DNA of 64,000 nucleotides from contig NC_020059.1 of the NCBI RefSeq assembly GCF_000330885.1, positions 2,097,001 to 2,161,000 on the forward strand, read 5' to 3'. The position numbers were made by a program, and so were the translations under genes. The stretch is from Rhizobium tropici CIAT 899. GTDB lineage: Bacteria > Pseudomonadota > Alphaproteobacteria > Rhizobiales > Rhizobiaceae. Positions 35,062-44,039 of this stretch are shown in pieces (positions within the stretch are counted from its first letter, which is position 1; each line of letters starts with the position of its first letter). A model generated the notes under the pieces. That model searched no databases. It saw nothing but the letters and a program-made list of their open reading frames with translations, and was not told where the DNA came from.

Positions 35062-36267
35062 TCACGCTTCGGCTGACAGTACGGCGATACCTTCGCCGCG
35101 CGCATGGCCGACGGTTGTTACCACGGCATTGCGTGCGCCCGTCGCCATCGGCTTTTCATTCGCGGCATCGAAGGGCGGCACCTTGGCTTTATTGGCGACG
35201 GCCAGTGCAGCAAAGGCGAGCCCGAGCGGAAACTGACCTTCCAGCCCATGCCCGGAAACGCCGGAATAGGCACGGATGGCCGCCTCCGGAAGCTGTGCTT
35301 CGATCACGGCTTTTTCGCGCTTGGCGAGATCGGGAATTGCTGTCGTACCAGAGAAGACGACCGTCGCATCGCCAGGCGCCTGCTTTGCGGGTGCGAGCAT
35401 GCGCTCCAGCCGTGCTTCGAGCTTGCCTTCGTCACGCCGGCCGCGATCGCCCTCGACCGCATCGATCGTCGCATAGATATGCGCGCCACGCGCTTCGGCG
35501 TGCGCACGCGATTCAAGAACGAGAAAGGCGCTCAGCGAGCCCATGATCATGCCGCCGCCATCTTCCGGCTTGCGCGACCAGACGGGATGCCAATCACCGA
35601 TAGCATGCGCATTGATGGATTCGATCAGCAGGATCATGTCGAGGCGCTCGGCGGAAAATGCGCCGCCAACCAGAGCATGGCTCGATTCGCCGGACTTGAT
35701 GCGGTGGAACGCGGTTTCGACGGCCGAAATACCGGAGGCCTCTTCACCCATGAAGGTGCGAGACGACCCCGTGACCTTGTGTACGATCGAGATATTGCCG
35801 GCGAGCAGGTTCGAAAGCTGCGCAAGGAACAGCGTCGGCCGCAATTCGGTCGTCAGCTTCTCGTTCAGAAGCAATTCGCGGTCGTTGCGCTTCAGGCCTT
35901 CGTTGACGATCAGTGTATCGACATTGGTGTCGCGCTCGCCGCCCCCGGCCGCGACGATCATGTCCATGGTGCCGCAGGCTTCCAGATCGTCCTTGAAACC
36001 GGCATCGTCGAGCGCCAGACCGGCGGTGAAGACGCCGATGCGCTGCCAGTTTTCCATCTGCCGCTGATCGCCACGCTTCGGGATCTGATGCGACCAATCG
36101 ATCTCAGGCAGCGGATGCACGGGATAGGGCTTGAACTTCTCGGTTTCGACGATGGTCGCCGGCGCTTTGTCCGCCTTCAGCAGGGCGACATGCGCGTCCT
36201 TGCCAACGCCCTGGCAGGTAACGATGCCGATACCCGTTATGACCACATCATTCTGAGCCTTGCTCAT
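35062..36267 (-). CDS. fabF2XL: Ketosynthase-like protein lacking catalytic residues (chain-length-factor-like)
   Basis: The 401 residues follow the KAS II fold (VVITGIGIVTCQGVGK at the start, LVGGAFSAE, GVSGHGLEGQFPLG). Aligning the GGA motif with FabF puts Glu176 (MGEEASG) at the Cys position. The HGT motif is replaced by FSGTTA and the NKS Lys by Ser; only the second His (SGHG) is kept. It is therefore unlikely to condense chains alone and more likely pairs with FabF1XL. It lies between fabZXL and fabF1XL in the acpXL cluster. Confidence 0.9.
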   Translation of the reverse strand: MSKAQNDVVITGIGIVTCQGVGKDAHVALLKADKAPATIVETEKFKPYPVHPLPEIDWSHQIPKRGDQRQMENWQRIGVFTAGLALDDAGFKDDLEACGTMDMIVAAGGGERDTNVDTLIVNEGLKRNDRELLLNEKLTTELRPTLFLAQLSNLLAGNISIVHKVTGSSRTFMGEEASGISAVETAFHRIKSGESSHALVGGAFSAERLDMILLIESINAHAIGDWHPVWSRKPEDGGGMIMGSLSAFLVLESRAHAEARGAHIYATIDAVEGDRGRRDEGKLEARLERMLAPAKQAPGDATVVFSGTTAIPDLAKREKAVIEAQLPEAAIRAYSGVSGHGLEGQFPLGLAFAALAVANKAKVPPFDAANEKPMATGARNAVVTTVGHARGEGIAVLSAEA

Positions 36268-36310
36268 TCATCAATCCTCTTCGAATGCGGCGCCGAACAA
36301 GCCGGCAGCA

Positions 36311-36784
36311 TCAACCGTTGGCGGCGATGGCGTCGAGAAGTCCGACCTCGCCTGCCCGCTTGCGCACGATATCGCCGAGCGGCACCTCATTAAACGGCAT
36401 GGTCCGCAGCTTCAACTGCGCATCGCAGACCTTCTTTCCACCGATGGTGATGCGCGCCTTGGTGACAGCAAAGCCCGAGCCTTCGTGCTCCAGATCGGCT
36501 TCGATATCGAGTTCGGCTTCGGGCTCCACGAAGGTTCGCATCTTGGCGCCGTCGACCGACATCAGGAACGGCATATAGGCGAATTTCGTCGCCGCAAGGA
36601 CGAGCATGCCCGAGGCCTGCGCCATCGTTTCGATAAGGAGGACGCCGGGAACCAGCGGCATGCCCGGGAAATGGCCTTCGAAAACAGGGCTTTTGGCCGG
36701 AACGACGGAATGAGCCTTCAACCGGCCCTTGGACAGATCGACAGATTCGACCCTGTCGATCATCTGGAAATATTCCAGCAGCAT
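36311..36784 (-). CDS. fabZXL: 3-hydroxyacyl-ACP dehydratase of the acpXL cluster
   Basis: The 157-residue hotdog dehydratase has the FabZ catalytic motif FEGHFPGMPLVPGVLLIETM, with the His and Glu in place, and MQ/AQASGML helix features. It removes water from 3-hydroxyacyl-AcpXL during elongation. I chose the ATG at 36784, with GGAGG 5 bases upstream; the codon before it is TTG in frame. It follows acpXL after a hairpin terminator. Confidence 0.92.
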   Translation of the reverse strand: MLLEYFQMIDRVESVDLSKGRLKAHSVVPAKSPVFEGHFPGMPLVPGVLLIETMAQASGMLVLAATKFAYMPFLMSVDGAKMRTFVEPEAELDIEADLEHEGSGFAVTKARITIGGKKVCDAQLKLRTMPFNEVPLGDIVRKRAGEVGLLDAIAANG

Positions 36785-36842
36785 CAACGCCTCCGATCCA
36801 ACTCGGCAACAAGGAACGTGCCGGGCGGGATACGCTATTTAA

Positions 36843-36886
36843 GAATAAAACCGCCCGGCCGCCATATTCGTGGGCGGCTGGGCGTC
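36843..36886 (-). terminator. Terminator/attenuator between acpXL and fabZXL
   Basis: On the minus strand GCCCAGCCGCC pairs with GGCGGCCGGGC (one mismatch) around a loop of about 8 bases, followed by GGTTTTATT. It lies right after the acpXL stop, so most acpXL transcripts should end here with partial readthrough into fabZXL. Confidence 0.7.
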
Positions 36887-36907
36887 AAAAAAATACAAGG
36901 ATGTCGC

Positions 36908-37186
36908 TCAACCCTTGGCGGCGCGCAGCTCATCGATCTTGGCGCAGAGATTCTTCAGCACGAAGTACTCTTCGGTCGAGACCTTGCCTTCGTTGACTTC
37001 CTGCGTCCACTTCTCGAGCGGGATCTTGATGCCGAATTCCTTGTCGATCGCGAAAACGATATCCAGGAAGTCCAGGCTGTCGATGCCGAGGTCGTCGATC
37101 GTGTGGCTATCCGGGGTGATGGTGTCACGGTCGATTTCGCTGGTTTCAGCGATAATGTCGGCAACTTTGTCAAATGTAGCAGTCAC
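36908..37186 (-). CDS. acpXL: Acyl carrier protein for very-long-chain fatty acids
   Basis: The 92-residue acidic ACP carries the phosphopantetheine Ser37 in [12 protein letters not shown]. It is longer than housekeeping AcpP (about 78) and has the extra C-terminal [19 protein letters not shown] typical of AcpXL. It carries the chain that becomes 27-hydroxyoctacosanoate of rhizobial lipid A. The start is GTG at 37186 with AGAGG upstream; the ATG three bases before is out of frame. It heads the operon acpXL-fabZXL-fabF2XL-fabF1XL-adh2XL-lpxXL. Confidence 0.95.
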   Translation of the reverse strand: MTATFDKVADIIAETSEIDRDTITPDSHTIDDLGIDSLDFLDIVFAIDKEFGIKIPLEKWTQEVNEGKVSTEEYFVLKNLCAKIDELRAAKG

Positions 37187-37408
37187 TGCCCATACCTCTT
37201 GAAATAATAATTCAATCCCCCTCATAGGGAAATCCATTCCAAAAGCCAATGGTTTCCACCAGAAACCCCGGCAATTTGGCAAGCCACTGTTGCGCAAACA
37301 GCAAAATGACCGTTGCGTCATACCTGTGAAATCGCGCGCGACGTGGACGCGGGATATGGCAGCATTGCGGCCGAACCGCAACGACGAAGCGTGTCTATTC
37401 GCCAGAGA

Positions 37409-37837
37409 TCATTCGCTGATCACGATGCGTGTATTGTGAAGCCCCGCGTCGGCCGCCATGGCAAAGAAGGTGGCGGCATTGCGGGTATCGAGCCGAACGC
37501 AGCCATGAGACGCTGGCCGGCCGAGGTGCCGCACCTCATAGGTGCCGTGAATGGCATAGCCGCCGTTGAAAAATACGGCGTACGGCATCGGCGCATCGTC
37601 ATATTTCTTCGAGCGATGATCCCTGGACAGCCATTTCGCCGTGTAGGAGCCGATCGGCGTCACATAACCTTTGCGGGCAGTCGACACTCGCCAGCGATAC
37701 TTCAGAGCTCCATCCTCGGAAACGGTCATAGTTTGCGATCGAAGATCGACCACTGCAACAACAGTTCCGGCGTGAGCCGAAACGCTGCTGAATTGCATAC
37801 ATAGACATGCCGTTACTGCCAAAGCGATATGCTTCAT
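37409..37837 (-). CDS. L,D-transpeptidase (YkuD domain)
   Basis: The 142-residue protein has a signal peptide (MKHIALAVTACLCMQFSSVSAHAG). Its YkuD domain has the conserved GGYAIHGTYEVRHLGRPASHGCVRL, with catalytic Cys in SHGCVRL. It cross-links peptidoglycan stems by 3-3 bonds or attaches proteins to the wall in the periplasm. I chose ATG 37837 so the signal sequence starts correctly. It stands alone between acpXL and the cob genes. Confidence 0.9.
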   Translation of the reverse strand: MKHIALAVTACLCMQFSSVSAHAGTVVAVVDLRSQTMTVSEDGALKYRWRVSTARKGYVTPIGSYTAKWLSRDHRSKKYDDAPMPYAVFFNGGYAIHGTYEVRHLGRPASHGCVRLDTRNAATFFAMAADAGLHNTRIVISE

Positions 37838-37955
37838 CTTGCCCCTCCGGCCGTTTGCTTCCTCTCGAAGCAATTCAGACGATGGAAGAGTCTATCGCTA
37901 TGCCAATTATACCAAATTAATACATATAGTGAGCGATTGCTTAATTTAGGGACGC

Positions 37956-38936
37956 TCACAAGAGCAGCAGGAAGCCAAGGAAAGCGAGAAGCGTCAGCAT
38001 CGAGCACGCGGAATAAAAGATGGAAATACCCGCTTCGACGTCACTCACGGTCGCCGTATCCCGGCCGGCGCCGTTGATCATTGGCTCGCGCACGAGTTCG
38101 CCGCCATAGATTCGCGGTCCGGCAAGCTGGATGTCGAGGGCACCGGCCATTGCCGCCTCTGGCCTGCCTGAGTTGGGCGAGCGATGCAGCCCGCCGTCGC
38201 GGACGGCGATGCGGATCGCATTTCCAAGCGCGGAGATTCCCCGCTTGGCCAAGGCTCCAGCGGCAATCAGCAGAATGGAGAGCCGTGCAGCCGGCCAGTT
38301 GGCGATATCGTCCAGCCGCGCAGCGGCGCGGCCGAAATCGACATAGGTCTCGGACTTGTGGCCGATCATCGAATCGGCGGTGTTGAGCATCTTGTAGAAA
38401 AACAGGCCCGGCAGGCCGAAAACGCCGTACCAAAGGGCCGGCGCGACGACGCCGTCGGAGAAGTTCTCGGCGAGGCTTTCGATGGCCGCACGGCAAATCC
38501 CAGGCTCGTCCAGTGTCTCGGGGTCGCGGCCGACGATGCGCGACACGGCAAGGCGGCCGCCTTCCAGACCATCGGAGCGCAACGCCCGCGACACCTCACC
38601 GACATGATCGGCAAGGCTCTTCTGCGCCATGAAAACCGCCACCAACCCCGCCTCTACCAATATGCCGAGCCAGCCGAAAAAGGCGAGAAATCCATGAATA
38701 GCCCAGCCTGCGATGGCAGCGCCCATCAGCAGCGCGACGATCGACATCAGCCCATTACGGCGGCGAAGAACGCCCGGCAGATGCTTTGCATTGAACCGTT
38801 GATCGAAAGCCGAAATCGCCTTGCCGAACAGTACGACGGGATGCGGAAAGCGCTGCCAAAGCCAGTCGGGATCGCCGACGAAGCGGTCAAGCAGCAAGGC
38901 AAGGACCAGAATGAGCAAATGTTCGTCGGCGGTCAT
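37956..38936 (-). CDS. cobD: Adenosylcobinamide-phosphate synthase
   Basis: Membrane enzyme (CbiB family) that attaches aminopropanol (phosphate) to adenosylcobyric acid. The 326 residues include LALLLDRFVGDPDWLWQRFPHPVVLFG, SLAENFSDGVVAPALWYG, YKMLNTADSMIGHKSETYVDFG and SPNSGRPEAAMAGALDI, all standard. It is the last gene of cobA-cobB-cobC-cobD on the minus strand, overlapping cobC by 4 bases. Confidence 0.95.
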   Translation of the reverse strand: MTADEHLLILVLALLLDRFVGDPDWLWQRFPHPVVLFGKAISAFDQRFNAKHLPGVLRRRNGLMSIVALLMGAAIAGWAIHGFLAFFGWLGILVEAGLVAVFMAQKSLADHVGEVSRALRSDGLEGGRLAVSRIVGRDPETLDEPGICRAAIESLAENFSDGVVAPALWYGVFGLPGLFFYKMLNTADSMIGHKSETYVDFGRAAARLDDIANWPAARLSILLIAAGALAKRGISALGNAIRIAVRDGGLHRSPNSGRPEAAMAGALDIQLAGPRIYGGELVREPMINGAGRDTATVSDVEAGISIFYSACSMLTLLAFLGFLLLL

Positions 38937-39931
38937 GTCGAATAATCCTCAAATACCCCGGCGAGTCTCTCATCTGCCGCCTCATCGGGAGCGAGTCCGA
39001 AGCGCAGCCAATTGCGGGCGTAATCGAACTTGCGGACGAGAATATGGTGACGGCAGAGATGCGTATATATGCCTTCGGCGCGGTCGTCTGCAACCAATGC
39101 AAACAAGGCCGTGCCTCCCGCTACATGCAGCTTCGAACGTCGCAGAACCGCTTCCAGCGCCGAATGCCGCTGGAGAATGCGGTTTCGGATGGCGTTTGTG
39201 TCGCTTTCCATCAGGGAGGCGGCAATCGAAAGGGCCGGCCCGGAAACCGCCCATGGCCCGAGCCAATCTTCGAAACGCGTCAGGATCGAGGCTTCGGCGA
39301 TCACGAATCCGAGCCGAAGTCCGGCTAGGCCGAAAAATTTTCCGAACGAACGGAAGATGATGAGATTCGGAATAGATGCAGCAAAAGGCGCCATGCTTGC
39401 CGCCGGTTCGACGTCGCCGAAAGCCTCGTCGACCAGAAGAAGGCCGCCTTGCTCGCGCTGCCTGTCATGCAGCTCCCGCAATTGCTCGATGGGCAGCACC
39501 CGCCCGTCAGGATTGTTGGGATTGACAGCAACGACCAGCCTGTCATCGGTGGTGAGTTCGGCAATCGTCGAAACCTGGCGAACCTGCAGGCCGGCGAGCG
39601 TAAAAGCGCGCGCGTATTCGCCATAGGTCGGCGAGAAGATCGCAACGCTGCCGCCCGTCACGAGCTTTGGAAGCAATTGAATGACGGACTGCGTGCCTGG
39701 AACCGGCAGCGGCAGAATATCGCCGCTGCGGTAATAGCTCCTCGCCGCTTCCCGCGCCCGCTCCTGCAAATACTGGTCAGGCAATCTGTGCCATGCCGCA
39801 ACGGGGATTTCCGGCAGTGTCACCGGATTGGGATTGATGCCTGTCGACAGATCCAGCCATTCCTCCGGGCGCCCGCCATATTGACGCGCCGCCGCGGTAA
39901 TGCCGCCGCCATGGACGATCCTGGTGGTCAT
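38933..39931 (-). CDS. cobC: Threonine-phosphate decarboxylase-like aminotransferase
   Basis: PLP enzyme that provides the aminopropanol arm of cobalamin, by decarboxylating threonine phosphate in the Salmonella system. The 332-residue fold-type I protein begins HGGGITAAARQYGGRPEEWLDLSTGINP, with NPNNPDGRVLP, VDEAFGDVEP and the PLP Lys in RSFGKFFGLAGLRLGF. It overlaps cobB and cobD by 4 bases each. Confidence 0.93.
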   Translation of the reverse strand: MTTRIVHGGGITAAARQYGGRPEEWLDLSTGINPNPVTLPEIPVAAWHRLPDQYLQERAREAARSYYRSGDILPLPVPGTQSVIQLLPKLVTGGSVAIFSPTYGEYARAFTLAGLQVRQVSTIAELTTDDRLVVAVNPNNPDGRVLPIEQLRELHDRQREQGGLLLVDEAFGDVEPAASMAPFAASIPNLIIFRSFGKFFGLAGLRLGFVIAEASILTRFEDWLGPWAVSGPALSIAASLMESDTNAIRNRILQRHSALEAVLRRSKLHVAGGTALFALVADDRAEGIYTHLCRHHILVRKFDYARNWLRFGLAPDEAADERLAGVFEDYST

Positions 39932-41235
39932 GCGGCTTCACCGGCTAGATCGATCAGATGCATGTAGGAGCCGGCGACATTGCCGCGTTGCAGACCGGCT
40001 GTACCGAGATCGATATCGAGCGCATCCCTGACAGCAAACAGACGGTCCGCCTCGCCTTCCGATACGATGGTCGAATAATGAAACTCATGCGCCGTCATCG
40101 GCTTTTCGAAGAAGGAGCCGGCAAGCGGCACCACGCGCCGATAGCCGAGATGCCGCTGCCGGTTCTTGTAACTGGTAACGACGGGCAAGAGGCCCAGCAT
40201 TTCGTGGCGCATGCCCGCCGCATCCACAAGCCCCTCGCCGAGCACCATGTACCCGCCGCATTCGCCATAGATGCGCACTCCACGCGAGGCTGCCGCCTTC
40301 ACGCCATCCCGGAAATGCTGAGCGGCGGCGAGCTTCCCGGCGTGCAATTCCGGATAGCCGCCCGGCAGATAGATCGCATCCCCATCGGCCGAAGGAGCTT
40401 CATCCGCGAGCGGAGAAAAGAAGGATATTTCCGCCCCGCGCCGCTTCCAGCCGAGCAGCATATGCTCATAGCAGAAGGCGAATGCGATATCTCTTGCCAC
40501 CGCGATGCGCTGGCCGAACGGCATGAGCCGCGTGATATTGGCTGCGGAGGTGCGAACGAGATGCTGCTGCGCCGCCCGCAAGAGCAGATCGAAATCGCAG
40601 GCCTTCGCGACGACCTCTGCAGCAGCCTCGATAAATTGCTCAAGCGCCGCATGCTCTCCCGCCTGCACAAGACCGAGATGCCGTTCCGGCAATGCCAGGC
40701 TTGCATCGCTGCGAATAACGGCAACGACGGGCATGCGCACCGCATTCAGCGCCTGACGCAGCATCTTCTCGTGCCTATCGCTGGCAACGCGATTGAGCAC
40801 GACGCCGGCAACGCGGATATCGGCGCGAAAATTGGCAAAACCGCTGACGACGGCCGCAACCGATTGCGACATGCGCGAGCAATCGACGACGAGCACGACG
40901 GAAAGGCCGAGCAAGGCGGCTAGATCGGCCGGCGTGCCCGTGCCGTCAGCAGCACCATCGAACAGGCCCATCATCCCCTCGATAACGAGCATCCGTCCGC
41001 CGACGCGATGAAGCGCTGCATTCGCTGAAATCAGTTCGGCGCGCATCGCCCACGGATCGAAGTTGAGGCAGGGCGATCCGACCGCCGCCGTATGAAATGC
41101 GGGATCGATATAATCGGGTCCAGCCTTGCCAGGTGCGATCGCAACACCCCTGTTTCTCAATGCCCGCAGCAAACCAAGCGTGAAGGTGGTCTTGCCGGAG
41201 CCTGATGAGGGTGCAGCGATCAGAAGTCCGCTCAT
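39928..41235 (-). CDS. cobB: Cobyrinic (hydrogenobyrinic) acid a,c-diamide synthase
   Basis: Amidates the a and c acetate side chains using glutamine and ATP. The 435 residues start MSGLLIAAPSSGSGKTTFTLGLL (P-loop). They include KAGPDYIDPAFHTAAVGSPC, EGMMGLFDGAADGTGTPADLA and a C-terminal glutaminase domain with nucleophile Cys in YGECGGYMVLGEGL. The ATG at 41235 overlaps the cobA stop by 4 bases. Confidence 0.95.
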   Translation of the reverse strand: MSGLLIAAPSSGSGKTTFTLGLLRALRNRGVAIAPGKAGPDYIDPAFHTAAVGSPCLNFDPWAMRAELISANAALHRVGGRMLVIEGMMGLFDGAADGTGTPADLAALLGLSVVLVVDCSRMSQSVAAVVSGFANFRADIRVAGVVLNRVASDRHEKMLRQALNAVRMPVVAVIRSDASLALPERHLGLVQAGEHAALEQFIEAAAEVVAKACDFDLLLRAAQQHLVRTSAANITRLMPFGQRIAVARDIAFAFCYEHMLLGWKRRGAEISFFSPLADEAPSADGDAIYLPGGYPELHAGKLAAAQHFRDGVKAAASRGVRIYGECGGYMVLGEGLVDAAGMRHEMLGLLPVVTSYKNRQRHLGYRRVVPLAGSFFEKPMTAHEFHYSTIVSEGEADRLFAVRDALDIDLGTAGLQRGNVAGSYMHLIDLAGEAA

Positions 41236-42080
41236 GCCGACACCTTGCGTCCGCTCTCGCCCGGCCTTTCGGGCGGCGACACCAGAGTGCGGCCGGAAAG
41301 CGCGCCCAGCCAGTCGAGCGACGGCCGCAGTTTCACCACCTCGCCGACGACGACGATGGCCGGCGGCTCGAGACCGGACGTTTCGATATCGGCAGGCGCA
41401 CGCCCAAGCGTCGTCTCCAGCACTTGCTGAGAGGGCGTCGCCGCATTGCAGACGAAGGCAACAGGTTCGTCCGCCGAACGACCGGCGGCAATGAGATTTG
41501 CACTGATCTGCGCGATGTGCTTCATCGCCATATACATGACGATGACGGGCGATCCCTTGCCGATAGCCTCCCAATCGATGGCGTCCGGTACGACGCCGGA
41601 CGAATCATGGCCAGTCAGGAAGGTGACGGCGTGATTGACGTCGCGATGGGTAACCGGAATGCCGGCATAGGCCAGGCCGCCAATGCCAGCCGTAATGCCG
41701 GGCACGATGCGGAAGGGAATGCCGTGCTGAACGAGCATCAGCGCCTCCTCACCACCACGCCCGAAGACGAAAGGGTCACCGCCCTTGAGGCGCAGAACGC
41801 GCTTGCCGGTCCGCGCCAGTTCCACCAGCCGCAGAGAAATGTCCCGCTGCTTGGCCGATGGCTTGCCGCCGCGCTTGCCGGCATATTCCAGCATAACGCC
41901 CGGGCGGGCGAGCTTCAGGCAATCTTCGTTGACGAGCGCATCGTGCACGATGACATCTGCCTCGGCCAACCCCTTGGCGGCCAGCAGGGTCAAAAGCCCC
42001 GGATCGCCCGGCCCGGCGCCGACGAGCCAGACCGACCCCGGTTCCAGAGCCGGCAGAGTGGAAAAAGCGGTATCGTTCAT
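41232..42080 (-). CDS. cobA: Uroporphyrinogen-III C-methyltransferase
   Basis: First committed step: SAM-dependent double methylation of uroporphyrinogen III to precorrin-2. The 282 residues show VWLVGAGPGDPGLLTLLAAKGL, DALVNEDCL, LRLKGGDPFVFGRGGEE and GIPVTHRD, all SUMT motifs. I chose the ATG at 42080; the frame extends 30 codons upstream. It leads cobA-cobB-cobC-cobD. No cobalamin riboswitch motif appears in the 285 bases before it. Confidence 0.94.
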   Translation of the reverse strand: MNDTAFSTLPALEPGSVWLVGAGPGDPGLLTLLAAKGLAEADVIVHDALVNEDCLKLARPGVMLEYAGKRGGKPSAKQRDISLRLVELARTGKRVLRLKGGDPFVFGRGGEEALMLVQHGIPFRIVPGITAGIGGLAYAGIPVTHRDVNHAVTFLTGHDSSGVVPDAIDWEAIGKGSPVIVMYMAMKHIAQISANLIAAGRSADEPVAFVCNAATPSQQVLETTLGRAPADIETSGLEPPAIVVVGEVVKLRPSLDWLGALSGRTLVSPPERPGESGRKVSA

Positions 42081-42365
42081 CCCATGTGTCCTATGCCCGG
42101 ACGGGCGAAATTGCAATGTTGAGAACGGGATAAGGCGATCTCGATTCGACATCGCTCCCACTGCAAACATTACGTCACATACCCGATCGGCATGAGCGGC
42201 AGCACGCTATGGGCTTTTCCAACCACGACAGGAAACGAAAAACGGATTTGCCGATCGTATGATGCTCCAGACTCGATATTTCCGGACACTCAAATAGGCT
42301 CTTGATGGAGCTGGAAAATGGTCTTCAGCGAATTGTGAAGGGGCACTGTCGCCCCCTCACCGAGC

Positions 42366-43325
42366 TTAGTGCACTGCCTTGCCCAGAATTACGTCGCGGA
42401 TCAGATCGAGAACCTGCTGCGAGCGGATGCCGATGCAAGCGATCTGGCTCGGCAGATTGTCCCAGTCGCCCGGCGGAAAGTGGCGGCCGGCCGGCTTGAT
42501 AACCGTCTGACCATCGGCAATGCCGCCGCAGACGACCCGGATTGATCCTTCGATGGTATCGAACAACTCGGGCGCCACGACATAGACGCAGGCGCAGCTA
42601 TCGTGGACCATCATACCGTCTTCGACCGCATGCTGGTAGAAATCAATATAGGACTGCGACAGGTCGGCCAGGAGCTGCACCGACGGTCCGCCCGCTTTCG
42701 CCATATCAGCGAGATAGCTGCGGCTCATGGTCGTCACCGACGTCACGTCGAGACCGACCACGACCACCTTCCAGGCTGCCGTCATGACGAAGTCGGCGGC
42801 TTCCGGATCGCCGTGAATATTGGCTTCCGCGACCGGAGAAACATTGCCTGGTACGTAGAAATTGCCACCCATGATGACGACGCTCTTTACGAGCGAGGCA
42901 ATTTCCGGATCGTGCTTCAGTGCCAGAGCCAGATTGGTCATGCGGCCGACGGCGACCAGAGTCACCTCCCCTGGATGGGCGCGAACCGTGTCGATGATGA
43001 ACTGATAGGCGGGCCGCGGATCGGTCGGCAGGTCGATCGTCTCAGGCACGTCGATATCGCCGAGACCGTTATGGCCGTGAACCATCGTCGGCCAGGGGCG
43101 CTCGTGCCGCGACGGATCGAAGGTAACGCTGGCGCCGCGCGCGACCGGGCACGGAATATTCCACTCGCGTTTCAGGAACAGCGCGTTACGCGTCGTCGTG
43201 TCCACGGAGGCATTGCCGAAAACCGTCGTCACGCCAAGAAGGTCGATACCCGGGTGACGATGCAAAAAGAGAAGCGCCATGGCGTCATCGACGCCAGGAT
43301 CGGTATCATAAATGACCTTATGCAT
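42366..43325 (-). CDS. Nucleoside hydrolase
   Basis: Cleaves the N-glycosidic bond of ribonucleosides. The 319 residues start with the calcium-binding Asp cluster DTDPGVDDAMALLFLHRHP, followed by VARGASVTF, HGHNGLGDID, VAVGRMTNLALAL, VIMGGNFYVPGNVSPVAEANIHGDPEAA and HDSCACVYVVAPELF, all typical of the IunH/RihA family. Base preference is uncertain. It stands alone within cob genes and has no obvious role in B12 synthesis. Confidence 0.92.
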   Translation of the reverse strand: MHKVIYDTDPGVDDAMALLFLHRHPGIDLLGVTTVFGNASVDTTTRNALFLKREWNIPCPVARGASVTFDPSRHERPWPTMVHGHNGLGDIDVPETIDLPTDPRPAYQFIIDTVRAHPGEVTLVAVGRMTNLALALKHDPEIASLVKSVVIMGGNFYVPGNVSPVAEANIHGDPEAADFVMTAAWKVVVVGLDVTSVTTMSRSYLADMAKAGGPSVQLLADLSQSYIDFYQHAVEDGMMVHDSCACVYVVAPELFDTIEGSIRVVCGGIADGQTVIKPAGRHFPPGDWDNLPSQIACIGIRSQQVLDLIRDVILGKAVH

Positions 43326-43487
43326 GCTTTTTCCTTACCAACATACTGAATAAGCTTGATCTTTCGGAAATTTACTTCGCTTGGGATCAGCGGTTGAGCT
43401 ACCCGCATACACGAGAACAGGCGGCGGTGAAATGCCGTCGGGATCTCCTGCAGATCATTTACGAGACATGCGTTGCGAATTCGCTGC

Positions 43488-43892
43488 TCAGGCAACCCTG
43501 GCGATCGCCGCCGTAGCAAAGCCGGACTTGATCTTGGGAAGCACGAGCTCGGAGTCCGGGCCGGCGGCCGCCAGCGCCGCCGCTTCTGCGACGCCGTGAC
43601 AACCGACAAGCGCGAAAACAATCTCGGAGGGATTCTTCAGTCTGGGTGTCTCCCGCTCCAGTGCAGCCGCCTTGAAGAAGCGTGCCGGGAGACGAAAATG
43701 CGTGGCGGTCTCGAGGATGGCCGGTTCATCCATGCGCGTGTCGATCGATACAACGGCCAGAACCTGATCACTCCCGATCCCGACCTCCTGGAATGCTCTT
43801 TCCGCAAGCATCCGCACTTCATTCCAGTCCGTGCCGCGCTCGCAGCCAAGACCCAGAAGGTAGCGGCGGGTGGAATTGGCATATGTCGTCAT
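43488..43892 (-). CDS. cobE: CobE/CbiG C-terminal-domain protein
   Basis: The 134-residue protein matches the CobE/CbiG_C fold: LLGLGCERGTDWNEVRMLAERAF at the start, VVSIDTRMDEPAILETATHFRLPARFF, and SELVLPKIKSGFATAAIARV at the end. CbiG opens the ring lactone in the anaerobic pathway; CobE in aerobic producers is needed for or improves precorrin processing but its reaction is not settled. It is separated from cobA by the nucleoside hydrolase gene. Confidence 0.85.
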   Translation of the reverse strand: MTTYANSTRRYLLGLGCERGTDWNEVRMLAERAFQEVGIGSDQVLAVVSIDTRMDEPAILETATHFRLPARFFKAAALERETPRLKNPSEIVFALVGCHGVAEAAALAAAGPDSELVLPKIKSGFATAAIARVA

Positions 43893-44039
43893 ATTCGCTC
43901 CCAGCAGCATCGACCGATATGACAGCTGTACCGGGCACTTTTCGACGCGTCAATTTCGCCTGGTGTGTCCCGATAGCAATTGCCTTGCGGCGGGCAAAGT
44001 GCCAGAAGGCCCCTGATTTCCCGCCTCCGAGTTCCCACC

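Noticed and set aside
42081..42365. Possible cobalamin riboswitch before cobA
   Set aside because: No B12 box or core motif was found on the minus strand in this interval.
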